Source of the DNA: Allomuricauda ruestringensis DSM 13258
GTDB lineage: Bacteria > Bacteroidota > Bacteroidia > Flavobacteriales > Flavobacteriaceae
Assembly (NCBI RefSeq): GCF_000224085.1
Contig: NC_015945.1
Coordinates: 1,809,501-1,873,500 of the forward strand
Direction: 5' to 3'
DNA: 64,000 nt
In this document: piece by piece, positions 35,921-44,593 of the stretch
Position numbering within the stretch: the stretch's first letter is position 1
Layout: each line of letters starts with the position of its first letter
Position numbers and translations under genes: made by a program
The notes under the pieces: generated by a model
What the model was told of the DNA's origin: nothing
The model's database searches: none
The model's input: only the letters and a program-made list of their open reading frames with translations

Positions 35921-37015
35921 TTAACTTATAGGTTGCTTTACTCTCTTATAGACCATCAAAACCAAAAAACTTATCAAAAAGACAAAACATACTGCCCCAA
36001 TAATTGCTTGTGATAGGGAGAGGGAGTGATAATAATATCTACTTAATCCATAACCGGTGATACTGCCGTAGAGGATAATGGAGTGGACAACATAAATGGC
36101 CAGGGTATGCCGACCGATATCAAGGACGATTTTGTGGTTCAATAAGTTTCTCAAGAGCATAAATATTGCAAAAACCAACAGAACCACACCCAACCGGGCA
36201 AAAAGGTAGCTTTTTCCAAGTGCGCTTTTAAAAAATTGGAGATTGGTAAGGTTTTCAACATCCCTTATGAATTCGTAGGATTGGAAAATAAGTAGAGCGG
36301 CAATGGCGAGGGTAGCCAATAATGCTTTCTTATAAAACCCCTGTTTGTTGAGGTTGTAGTGAAAGAATCCGGAAATGCAAGCACCTGCTGTTGCAAAACC
36401 AAACCAGGGTACTATGGTGAAAACCGAACCGTTTGCCCGTGTAAAATAATTTGAGATCACTTCGGGCAAGAAATTATATTCCCACTGGCCAAATGTAGCA
36501 CTGGATAAGAAAAGTAGAATGGTAATAGAACCTAACAGAATTTGAAGAACATACGTTTTGAACCGATAGGAAATCAAATAAAGAATGATGATCAATATAA
36601 TGGAGAGCCCTAAACATTGGAGTACGTGGACAATATCAAAGTTAGGGTTGATGGAACCTTCCCACAATCGGCCAAACCGGATTTGCAATACATAGCCGAT
36701 GACAATGAGCAGGCCACCCCTTTTAAGCCCTTTTTTTACCCGGGGATTTGACCATCCCATCCCATATCTCTTGAGTAGCAGATAGGTGAATATAAATCCT
36801 GATACGGTAAAGAACACAGGGGCTGTCACGCCCCTAAGGTAACTCCAAATAAAAAAGAGTGAACTTCCTTCTTCTCGATAAGTGTCTGCCAACAACGAGG
36901 ACACAAAATGTCCCTGTAACATCATCAATATAGCCCATGCACGCAGTGCATCTATAAAGTATAACCGTTCGGTTCTTAATTGATCATGTGATGAGGCCGT
37001 TATTTCATTTTTCAA
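35921..37015 (-). CDS. Multi-pass membrane protein, DUF1624/heparan-alpha-glucosaminide acetyltransferase-like
   Basis: The 364-residue inner-membrane protein has about ten hydrophobic helices. The N-terminus FIDALRAWAILMMLQGHFVSSLL, with RxWAI and a GH pair, resembles the first helix of DUF1624/HGSNAT- and acyltransferase-3-type proteins, where the His takes part in acyl transfer across the membrane. GRHTLAIYVVHSIILYG near the C-terminus is also characteristic. The acceptor is unknown; cell-envelope sugars are a fair guess. It is a single gene with a dispersed repeat upstream. Confidence 0.82.
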   Translation of the reverse strand: MKNEITASSHDQLRTERLYFIDALRAWAILMMLQGHFVSSLLADTYREEGSSLFFIWSYLRGVTAPVFFTVSGFIFTYLLLKRYGMGWSNPRVKKGLKRGGLLIVIGYVLQIRFGRLWEGSINPNFDIVHVLQCLGLSIILIIILYLISYRFKTYVLQILLGSITILLFLSSATFGQWEYNFLPEVISNYFTRANGSVFTIVPWFGFATAGACISGFFHYNLNKQGFYKKALLATLAIAALLIFQSYEFIRDVENLTNLQFFKSALGKSYLFARLGVVLLVFAIFMLLRNLLNHKIVLDIGRHTLAIYVVHSIILYGSITGYGLSRYYYHSLSLSQAIIGAVCFVFLISFLVLMVYKRVKQPIS

Positions 37016-37116
37016 GGGTAAAGCCTGTTTTTATAAATTTGAAAAGGATACATACGCTATTTGAAGTACGAAATTATTGTGCAGTTGGACGCTCAACCAC
37101 AATATTAAACAGTGTT

Positions 37117-37212
37117 ACTCGATAATCGAGATTTAAATGCTCCGACGCTTGCATCGAAATCAAACATGAGTTTCCATTCAATGCCTAGTGGGCTTGCCCC
37201 GAGGTAGTTTAC
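37117..37212. repeat. 96-bp palindromic dispersed repeat, family A, copy 2
   Basis: This is an ungapped partner of 17342-17437, with differences concentrated in the middle. The outer palindrome CTCGATAATCGAG and the GGGCTTGCCC inverted repeat are conserved, while the central GAGGC/GCCTC arms are degraded in this copy. It lies between two minus-strand genes. Confidence 0.75.
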
Positions 37213-37268
37213 TTTATTTCAATGGTAAACATAAACGAAGTAACCCTATAATCGTGTTATGTGTCCAT

Positions 37269-38066
37269 TTAAATTATCCCGCCCATAAGACATAGGGATA
37301 CCAACTCCACGCTATTTTTGCACTTGGTTTTCTTGAGCATGTTCCTTCTATGTGTACGGACAGTAAGAAAAGCTATCTTCAACTCCTCCGCAATTTCCGT
37401 GTCGTTTAGGCCCTTGGCCAAAAGCTTGGCTATTTCCCTTTCCCTTTTGGTGAGGGATTGAGCTATTCCATTGCGTACCTCCCTTCCCATACTGGGATTA
37501 AAAACACCTTTGTCTGCAGAAACGTTCAAGTAATTTTTCCCCTCATCAATGCTGAAATAGGACACTGTATCATTGTGCTGAACGCCAAGGTGGGTAATAT
37601 CGGTATGTATGCCCAGATGGTGCTGTGTTGCCCCGTCTTTGGAAAGTGACAATGGCGATACCTGTATCATCATATCACGTTTTTCACCTCGATGGTTTCT
37701 ATAGGGATAGGTGTACACGTATTTATAATGTAAACGTTCCTCCTTGGTGAGAAAACGATTAAAAAAATCGCTGGTGGCCGCTTCCTTTTGGGCAATGGTA
37801 GGAATAACCTCGGGCAAGGCCATGTCCAACAACAGGTCCATAGTGGTTTTCTCTGGGTCTATACCCAACAAATCCGCAACTCCAGGGGAAACATATTCCA
37901 ACTCAAAGTTAAAAGTGTTAATAATGTAGAAATAAAACCGGCCTGGCGTAAAAAGTGCGGCCATGCGCACCAAGTTTGTCGGGATTTTAAACCGAGAAGG
38001 CTTTTTTATGCGGTCTTTATATCCCTTTTTCCAAGCCTGGAATACAGGAACAAGATTTGGGTCCAT
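37269..38066 (-). CDS. PAS-domain LuxR-type transcription regulator
   Basis: This 265-residue cytosolic protein has a PAS-like fold at about residues 40-160 (FYFYIINTFNFELEYVSPGV, LLGIDPEKTTMDLLL, GIHTDITHL) and a C-terminal LuxR/GerE helix-turn-helix (about 200-262) with SLTKREREIAKLLAKGL, TEIAEEL and TVRTHRRNMLKK. Lacking a receiver Asp, it probably responds to a ligand or protein partner. It is divergent from the secreted coiled-coil/MORN operon starting at 38230, with about 160 bp between starts, suggesting local control. Confidence 0.92.
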   Translation of the reverse strand: MDPNLVPVFQAWKKGYKDRIKKPSRFKIPTNLVRMAALFTPGRFYFYIINTFNFELEYVSPGVADLLGIDPEKTTMDLLLDMALPEVIPTIAQKEAATSDFFNRFLTKEERLHYKYVYTYPYRNHRGEKRDMMIQVSPLSLSKDGATQHHLGIHTDITHLGVQHNDTVSYFSIDEGKNYLNVSADKGVFNPSMGREVRNGIAQSLTKREREIAKLLAKGLNDTEIAEELKIAFLTVRTHRRNMLKKTKCKNSVELVSLCLMGGII

Positions 38067-38229
38067 GTGCTTAAGTTGTTAGGTCGGTTCATCGGTTAAA
38101 TTAGGGATTTATGTTAAAATTACCTAAAATGCGGTATTTACATGGGGCTTTTTATGAGGTAGTTTTGGAGTGAATAAGCATTTGGTCCGGATATCAGCTT
38201 TTTTTGTCCCATTGCTTAATTTAAATGGT

Positions 38230-39819
38230 ATGTTCAAAACACTTCCAGTCTTTATTTTTGTAATTTCTACCTTTTCGTTGGCGGCACAGAACAGTTTTCC
38301 ATGCACGGAATGTGAGGGCATTGCCGCAATGCCCAATGTTAAAATTGATTGTGACGATATAAGGGGATCCCTTGCCGGTTATGAAAATATGGAGCGGATA
38401 ATCGAATGTTTGGAGTGCAGATGTAAGAAAGCGGCAGAGAAGGAAAAAAGGCAAGCTGAGATTGAGGCCATGTATGTCCAAAAGAATGCTTTGGACGATA
38501 AGGCCCAGAAAGCATGGGAAGAGGGACATAGGGCAAGCAACAAATTAACGGACAACAATCCAAATTTTGAAGCGGACAGACAAGAGGCCATTCACAACTT
38601 GGAAGCGTTCATAACTTATAAACGACAAACTATTGGTGTCCAAAAAGATATCAATCAACGTTTTGGAGGAAATGCAAGCACCAAATATGCAGAAGACGAT
38701 ATTCTAAGTGCACAAAACACCATTGCGAGGCTGCAAGCCAAAAAAAAGAAAAAAACTTTGGTTCTGTCCGGCATGGATGCAGGAACAAATTCCGATAATT
38801 ATAAAAATTCCTCTACGTTCAATAATGATACGGCTTTAAAGACGGGGAATAACCGGTCCATTTCCACAGCTACTTCGGATTATAGCCGTCAAGGTGCCGG
38901 CCAAAATCAGGCCTACCAGAAAAAAATGGTGGAAAGACGCCGGCAAATCGCCTCAATGCGGCAAAGACTGGCCGAACAGCAACGCCAATCACAAAATTTA
39001 CAAAATGCTGCCGACCAGACCATGGGCCAATGGACACAACAGATGCAAAATGGCGGAACCAATTATATAGAGGGAGTACAGCCACTGGCGGAAGAGTTTG
39101 CCCGACAGGGGAATGTGGAAGGTGCGGTCGGTGCTGTTGTAGTAGGTACAGCTGCATCTATAATCGCCGATCTCTCCCAAAGAAAAAAGCAAAGAGAAGC
39201 AGAGGAACGTGCAGAAGCAGAACGGCAACGTCGCTTAAAATTGCAACGGGAAAGGGAACAACGGTACCGGGAAGAACAGGAACGTTTAAGACGCGAAGCA
39301 TTTAAAATGATCATTGACCAGCGCAATAATATCCTGCATGCCTTCAGCGAAAGCTTGCCGCTCCCCTTGTCGAGCAGCAACCTGCAAACCGACCGAATCT
39401 ATTACTTTTTTTATGCCACGGATTCCAGTACCATGAACAAGAAAAATACCACTGTTTATGTTTCCAATGTCTTTGAAATAGCACAATACGACAATGGCAC
39501 TTGGCCTTATCAGCGAAGAGTGGATAAGGAAATTGCAGCACTGGCCCCACACACGCCTACAATGCAAGGGTATTACCTTACTTTGGACGATGCCAAAACT
39601 ATGCGCAACGAATTTGTAAATAGTTTTAAGTCCATCGAGGGCGTGAGTATCAAAGAAGTGGAATATGGGGGAAAACCAAAAAACGGGATAAAATCCAATA
39701 ATGACTCCAACTCATTGGGCATTCCTTTGGGGACACTCAAAAAAGAGCACAAAAATGTTATGGATAAGCCGAATCCCAAAACAACTGGAGGGCTGGGGGT
39801 TCCTATAAAGAACAATTGA
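38230..39819 (+). CDS. Secreted or periplasmic coiled-coil protein of unknown function
   Basis: From the ATG at 38230 the protein has about 529 residues and a good signal peptide (MFKTLPVFIFVISTFSLAAQN); an upstream in-frame ATG at 38170 adds 20 residues that spoil the signal. The mature part starts with a Cys-rich segment (FPCTECEGI, then CLECRCKK). A Gln/Asn-rich middle follows, then a long charged coiled coil with RERE repeats (near residues 335-385). The C-terminal part is globular. No family is recognised. It is followed after 13 bp by a MORN-repeat gene, so they form an operon. Confidence 0.75.
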   Translation: MFKTLPVFIFVISTFSLAAQNSFPCTECEGIAAMPNVKIDCDDIRGSLAGYENMERIIECLECRCKKAAEKEKRQAEIEAMYVQKNALDDKAQKAWEEGHRASNKLTDNNPNFEADRQEAIHNLEAFITYKRQTIGVQKDINQRFGGNASTKYAEDDILSAQNTIARLQAKKKKKTLVLSGMDAGTNSDNYKNSSTFNNDTALKTGNNRSISTATSDYSRQGAGQNQAYQKKMVERRRQIASMRQRLAEQQRQSQNLQNAADQTMGQWTQQMQNGGTNYIEGVQPLAEEFARQGNVEGAVGAVVVGTAASIIADLSQRKKQREAEERAEAERQRRLKLQREREQRYREEQERLRREAFKMIIDQRNNILHAFSESLPLPLSSSNLQTDRIYYFFYATDSSTMNKKNTTVYVSNVFEIAQYDNGTWPYQRRVDKEIAALAPHTPTMQGYYLTLDDAKTMRNEFVNSFKSIEGVSIKEVEYGGKPKNGIKSNNDSNSLGIPLGTLKKEHKNVMDKPNPKTTGGLGVPIKNN

Positions 39820-39832
39820 TAAGTACAAACCA

Positions 39833-41041
39833 ATGAAAAAAAGTATTCTCTTATTATTGCTATTATTAACCATTGGCGTGCAGGGGCAGGATGCCGTTAC
39901 ATTGCTCAAATTTGAAGAAGCCGAAAAGGCCTTTAACTCCGGTGATTTTAAAACGGTATTGGAAAAGTTGGACGAAGTGGAGGCCATGGCGCAACCCACA
40001 TCAAAAACCCTTTATTTAAGAATTGCTTCCCTCAACCATTTGTTTGATGGGGACAAGCTTTTCAACAACCCGGAACAATACGAGCTTTTGGAAGGACTTA
40101 GGGATTATGTAAATACCTATTTGGAAGCTATGGGCAATTATGAACTGGATGATAGGTTTAGGGAAGTGTACCAAATTGGGGAAGACCTAAAAAACTATCC
40201 CGAGAACAGAGCGGCCTGGGAGAAGTGGAACCAAGAGGAGGACAACAGAAGAAACCCGAAAGAGTACTACCCCAGTGGCGCGTTAAAGTCGATAACCAAA
40301 ACAAAGGAAGGTTCCAAGACCGTTGCTTGGCAGGCCTATTATGAAAATGGCCAACTAAAAGAAGAAGGAGAAAAGGACGGAGAGAAAAAAATAGGTCCAT
40401 GGAAACATTACCACGAAAATGGACAACTGGCCGCCCAAGGAACCTACTGGGATGGAGGAAAGATTACTGGTAAAATAGGAAAATGGTACTATTATTATGA
40501 TAATGGAAAAACCAAAGAAATAGCCCACTACAAGTCGGTATCCTATACCAGTGGAAGGGTTCGGTCACATTTATGGGGGCCATACAGAAGTTGGTACGAA
40601 AATGGACAGCTAAGGGAGCAGGGTACTTATAAAGAAGAGGTTACATTATTACTTGGTACGGGCTATAATGAAGACAACAATAAGAAAACCGGTGTGTGGA
40701 AGGAATATTACGAGAATGGCCAACTCAAACTAAAAGAGGGTCATGGTGACCAGTATGTTTATGAAGCCTACTACAAAAGCGGACAACTAAAGGCCATAAA
40801 AGAGTATGTAAAGGTGAACCGAAAAATACTGCTAAGAGAATTGAGAACCTATTATGAAGACGGTGATTTGAAGTCGACAAAAAAATATAGTCTATTAAGC
40901 GATAGCAATAAAGCCAGTTGGGAAGCATATCATTCCAACGGTCAACTTAAAGAAGAGGGGAAATATAAATATGGCGACAAACATGGTAAATGGAGCTATT
41001 ATGACCAAAATGGAAACTTAATAAAGGAAGAAAGATTATAG
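39833..41041 (+). CDS. Exported MORN-repeat protein (YwqK-like)
   Basis: The 402-residue protein has a signal peptide (LLLLLLTIGVQGQ). Residues about 20-130 form a helical domain. From about 140 to the end there are seven or more MORN_2-type units (YYENGQLKEEG, YHENGQLAAQG, WYENGQLREQG, YYENGQLKLKEG, YHSNGQLKEEG). Proteins of this type are often labelled YwqK family antitoxins, but the exported form here argues for an envelope role rather than cytosolic immunity. It is cotranscribed with the coiled-coil protein upstream. Confidence 0.85.
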   Translation: MKKSILLLLLLLTIGVQGQDAVTLLKFEEAEKAFNSGDFKTVLEKLDEVEAMAQPTSKTLYLRIASLNHLFDGDKLFNNPEQYELLEGLRDYVNTYLEAMGNYELDDRFREVYQIGEDLKNYPENRAAWEKWNQEEDNRRNPKEYYPSGALKSITKTKEGSKTVAWQAYYENGQLKEEGEKDGEKKIGPWKHYHENGQLAAQGTYWDGGKITGKIGKWYYYYDNGKTKEIAHYKSVSYTSGRVRSHLWGPYRSWYENGQLREQGTYKEEVTLLLGTGYNEDNNKKTGVWKEYYENGQLKLKEGHGDQYVYEAYYKSGQLKAIKEYVKVNRKILLRELRTYYEDGDLKSTKKYSLLSDSNKASWEAYHSNGQLKEEGKYKYGDKHGKWSYYDQNGNLIKEERL

Positions 41042-41103
41042 AAAAGGGGAGGTCAAATATCGCTTATTTAACCCTAAAATAACACTTATCAATAGTTTGT
41101 TAT

Positions 41104-41127
41104 CCAAAGCCAAAGCCAAAGCCAAAG
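41104..41127. repeat. Hexanucleotide microsatellite, four copies
   Basis: CCAAAG is repeated four times in tandem, just after the MORN gene stop and before the convergent regulator gene. It is noncoding; a slippage-prone site but with no visible gene to switch. Confidence 0.8.
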
Positions 41128-41174
41128 CCCCCTGATGTTTAATGCAATTATGAAGAAAAAGAAATTTTTTTACT

Positions 41175-42098
41175 TCAAAAATTCTGAATGAATGTGGTAA
41201 GGTCTTCCGATAGGTGGAGTTTCAATTTTTTTTTCAAGCGGCTTCTCAATACCCTTAAACTTTCTTTTTTAATAATCATGATCTTGGCCACTTCGGAGGA
41301 TGTCATCCCCAGTTTTATAAAGGCCAAATGCTTTATGTCCTTTTTTGATAGATTGGGATACCTCTCCAAAATCTTACCGTAGAAATCAGGATGCATCTTT
41401 TTAAAATGAATCATAAAATCTTCCCAGTTTTCATCTAAGTTCAGTGTTTCCTGAATATAGGTCAAAACACTCTTCAGTTCCTTTCGCTTACTGGGTTCCA
41501 ATTCCAAAATTTTATGCTCGATTTTTTCAATGATGGCTTTTTTCTTTTCCAGTAGTACAGAAGATAATAAGAGATTCTGCTGAATAACCTCCCTTTCCTT
41601 TTTCTCTATCTCGGCAATTTTTCGGTCTTGGATGTTCCTGGTACAGCTCAATACCAACACCACCTTGTCCTTTTTGTCAAAAATGGGTTTGGTATATCCC
41701 TCAAACCATTGGTAACCATTGTGCTTTGTTCTAAATTTTAATTCCAGTTTATCGGGAACGGAGGTTATACCTTTGGTGGAGCTCGAAATATTCTTTAGGA
41801 GTATGGAATGGTGATCCGTATGGACAAAATCGTACGGGACCTTTCCCCTAAGGTTTTCAGAAGTGTACCCCATGATATCTTCGGTAGAAGGGCTCGCGTA
41901 TAGGTAACGTCCGTCCACCGGATGGTGCAAACAGATTACATCAATGGTATTTTCAGCGATCAGTTTGAGTTTATCGAGCTTTTGTTCCGTTAATAATCTG
42001 GCAAGAGCTTCCCCATCAAGATTTTCATCTTCATCAAGTAGCTTTAGAAGGTTTTCTGTTTCTTCCCCCCTGGTTTGTATTTCATTTGCTTTGTTCAC
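41175..42098 (-). CDS. PAS-domain regulator with coiled coil and C-terminal HTH
   Basis: The protein has 307 residues and no signal peptide. An N-terminal charged helix is followed by a PAS domain (about 50-165) with HHPVDGRYLYASPS, IMGYTSENLRGK and a PAC-like FRTKHNGYQWFEGYTKP. A coiled coil (about 170-215) precedes a LuxR-like helix-turn-helix (NLSKKDIKHLAFIKLGMTSSEVAKIM). This arrangement is common among Bacteroidota regulators. It is divergent from the secreted protein gene at 42539, whose upstream region contains a 12-bp palindrome. Confidence 0.88.
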   Translation of the reverse strand: MNKANEIQTRGEETENLLKLLDEDENLDGEALARLLTEQKLDKLKLIAENTIDVICLHHPVDGRYLYASPSTEDIMGYTSENLRGKVPYDFVHTDHHSILLKNISSSTKGITSVPDKLELKFRTKHNGYQWFEGYTKPIFDKKDKVVLVLSCTRNIQDRKIAEIEKKEREVIQQNLLLSSVLLEKKKAIIEKIEHKILELEPSKRKELKSVLTYIQETLNLDENWEDFMIHFKKMHPDFYGKILERYPNLSKKDIKHLAFIKLGMTSSEVAKIMIIKKESLRVLRSRLKKKLKLHLSEDLTTFIQNF

Positions 42099-42538
42099 TT
42101 ACAAGTACGTTAGTTTTTCAGATACTTTTGAGCAGTTGTTTTTATTAAGAAATGGAAACAACCGTCATTACTTATAAAAAGAGTGAATCAACAGGGCGAA
42201 GATAAGTAAAGCCCATAAAATCGTTAAGATTTTTAATTGGTAAAATTTGGGACCATCAGAAAGTAGGATTAAAACCACCCCATTTCAATTCGATCATATT
42301 AGGCTCAAATGTTTTTTTTGAGGATGTTAACGGTTTGTTAACGCTGTGTGCGATTTGCATTTGTTCGGAGCTGTCCAATGGGCTAATTTCGATTTTCCAA
42401 TAAACAAAAAGCACTTTACTTTTTATTTTAAAAAATTAAAAATCAATTGATTGAATTCGATTCATTGGACGTGGATCATTGAAATATCAAATTAAGAGAA
42501 ACCATTTAAATTTATTAATAAACACCTAATCTATTTAC
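42099..42538. other. Divergent regulatory region with palindromes
   Basis: No gene is seen in these 440 bp between divergent starts. A perfect 12-bp palindrome AATCAATTGATT lies at 42441-42452, about 90 bp before the ATG at 42539, and GTTAAC occurs twice near 42328-42343. These are candidate operators, possibly for the divergent PAS-HTH regulator. Confidence 0.4.
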
Positions 42539-43762
42539 ATGAAAACAACAAAAACAGCCTTATGCCTACTAATGGTCTGTATGGGTTTTATGGCCCGATC
42601 ACAACAATTAAAAAATGGAACCTACTATCGCACCGCTAGCGATGGCACCATTGAAGTTTCCGACTGCTGTGACAATGGCAAGTTAACGATTACCTTTAAA
42701 AACACGGACGGAACCGAAAATACAAGGGAACTGAAATCCGTGCAAGGTACCGATGGGCTCTACCTACATGTGGGCGATGGCTTTTTCTATTTTATCGCTG
42801 AGAGCGATGGATATCTTGAACGATACATATTCAACGGCAACTTTAATTATGCCACCGCAGATCCCGCCGATTATTATGAGATATTGTCCCAAGATCAATC
42901 CTTGGTCAATTCCAAAAAGAGCACTGCGGAATTGAGACGAAATATGTTGGAAAGCGGAAAAGAAAAATTCTACTTTCCAAAACTGCTGACCAAATATGCC
43001 AAAGCACCGGCAAACGAAAGGTTTGAAGTTGATAAATATTATAGAGGTATCAGCTCAACAGGCCAGAAGAGTACCATGAACGTAAAAGTGATCGATAAAA
43101 ACACAATCGATGTAGATTTTGGAGCCAAGGTAAAAATGTTCACCCTTAAAGGTAGAACGGATACCCAAAGGTTTTACAGGCACCATTTAAATCCAAATAT
43201 TTTTATGTACTATGATACTCCCACGTATTGGGGAAGAAGCAGCCCTCACCAGTATATATACTTTGGAGCGGATGGCATTCACTATATCTATAATGAGGGG
43301 GGTAAATCCATATTTCTGTTCGGTGACGAAAAGAAAAAGAAATATAGCGACCAAGAGATTACGGAAATGGAGTTTAAGGCCAAAGAAGATATCGAAAAGA
43401 AATTCTGGAAGCAGGTGGGAATATTCATGGAAAGTTGGACGGAAAAGCCAAAAATGCCCACTGCTGCCATGAACGATGATGCCATTAAGGCCGAAGCTCT
43501 AAAAGCACTCCAGAAACATGCCAAGGAAAAAGGATGGAAGGAAAACTTTACCGATGTTGTAATAACTTCCGGTAGCTGGAGCGATGTGATCACGGTGTCC
43601 TATATTGGCCGTATTGTAGAGGTTGCCGCAAAGGCCACATGGCCAGATGGTCGCTGTACGTTCCAATATTTCGACTTGATGTCCATGCATGAAAATGGGG
43701 GGTATAGCAAAACACTTTTTCACTACGCCACAGGAAATCAATATGATACCGACTGTGAATGA
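42539..43762 (+). CDS. Exported protein of unknown function
   Basis: The 407-residue protein has a signal peptide (ALCLLMVCMGFMARSQQ). The mature part is mostly beta-like with Asp/Gly turns (ASDGTIEVSDCCDNGKLTI), a middle segment rich in charged residues, and a C-terminal alpha/beta segment with ITSGSWSDVITVSYIGRIVEV. I do not recognise a family. A strong terminator follows at 43804, making it a single-gene unit. A regulator gene diverges upstream. Confidence 0.75.
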   Translation: MKTTKTALCLLMVCMGFMARSQQLKNGTYYRTASDGTIEVSDCCDNGKLTITFKNTDGTENTRELKSVQGTDGLYLHVGDGFFYFIAESDGYLERYIFNGNFNYATADPADYYEILSQDQSLVNSKKSTAELRRNMLESGKEKFYFPKLLTKYAKAPANERFEVDKYYRGISSTGQKSTMNVKVIDKNTIDVDFGAKVKMFTLKGRTDTQRFYRHHLNPNIFMYYDTPTYWGRSSPHQYIYFGADGIHYIYNEGGKSIFLFGDEKKKKYSDQEITEMEFKAKEDIEKKFWKQVGIFMESWTEKPKMPTAAMNDDAIKAEALKALQKHAKEKGWKENFTDVVITSGSWSDVITVSYIGRIVEVAAKATWPDGRCTFQYFDLMSMHENGGYSKTLFHYATGNQYDTDCE

Positions 43763-43803
43763 TCAACGGGTACATACTGCCCTTATTTATGATTTTTAAT
43801 TCA

Positions 43804-43845
43804 AAACCACCGTGCAGCGCAATGTCTGCATGGTGGTTTGTTTTT
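43804..43845 (+). terminator. Terminator after the exported unknown protein gene
   Basis: AAACCACCGTGCA pairs with TGCATGGTGGTTT (one G-U) and is followed by GTTTTT. It lies about 40 bp after the stop at 43762. Confidence 0.9.
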
Positions 43846-43864
43846 AATCGGTAATGTTTAAAGC

Positions 43865-44509
43865 ATGAAACTATTCTTTTCCATCACTGCAATTATTTTG
43901 TTGTCCGGCACTTCTTTACGGGGGCAAGAAAACCGGGTAGCACTGTTCTCTGGAAATCTTGAAGAAGGTGTTCAGCCTTTTGACACTTTGATCTACGAGA
44001 ACATGACCTCCATGGTGCTGAAGATTGCTAACGTAGGGGATTTTGAAAAATATGACAAGTTAAGATTGATATTGACCTGCGAACTTCGGAACGGAGGACG
44101 TAAGGCCTTGATACCCAAAAAATATTATGCCCAGCATGAAATAACATGGGACAATGCATCCGTGAAGAATACAGACTCGATTAAAGTTATTGTTTTTGAT
44201 GAAAATGGGCATTCGGACTTTGATGAAAAAATGAAAAGAAAATTCAAGAACTTTTCCATCACTCCAACAAGGAGAAGATGGCTGGAGTATTGGGCAGCCT
44301 ATCAGTACCAATTTGAATTATATGGCTTTCAAAAATCAAATAATAAGAAAAGTATATCCGATAATGGAAACTCTTCTAAAGAGCAATACATACAAGATGA
44401 GATTTTAGGTAGGAGCAGCACATTCTATGTTCGTTCATCCAAAAGCAAAAGACCTCGCGTGGGAGCCTTACTTATTTTGAGGCAATTCTTTGGGGAAGCA
44501 ACCTACTGA
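43865..44509 (+). CDS. Exported protein of unknown function
   Basis: This 214-residue protein has a signal peptide (ILLSGTSLRGQEN). The mature part begins with beta-strand-like segments (VALFSGNLEEG, MVLKIANVGDF, RLILTCELRN) and ends in a Lys/Arg-rich tail (RSSKSKRPRVGALLILRQF). No family is recognised. It follows the terminator of the previous gene and precedes the amidohydrolase by 84 bp on the same strand. Confidence 0.65.
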   Translation: MKLFFSITAIILLSGTSLRGQENRVALFSGNLEEGVQPFDTLIYENMTSMVLKIANVGDFEKYDKLRLILTCELRNGGRKALIPKKYYAQHEITWDNASVKNTDSIKVIVFDENGHSDFDEKMKRKFKNFSITPTRRRWLEYWAAYQYQFELYGFQKSNNKKSISDNGNSSKEQYIQDEILGRSSTFYVRSSKSKRPRVGALLILRQFFGEATY

Positions 44510-44593
44510 CACATAGCACAAACATTGAACCTCCAATATCTGAAGTCCCACGGACAAGTAGAAAAGATCGTCTTATAAAACAATTAAAACACA

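Noticed and set aside
41104..41127. Phase-variation switch in the hexanucleotide repeat
   Set aside because: The repeat lies between two convergent gene ends and is not in a coding or promoter position.
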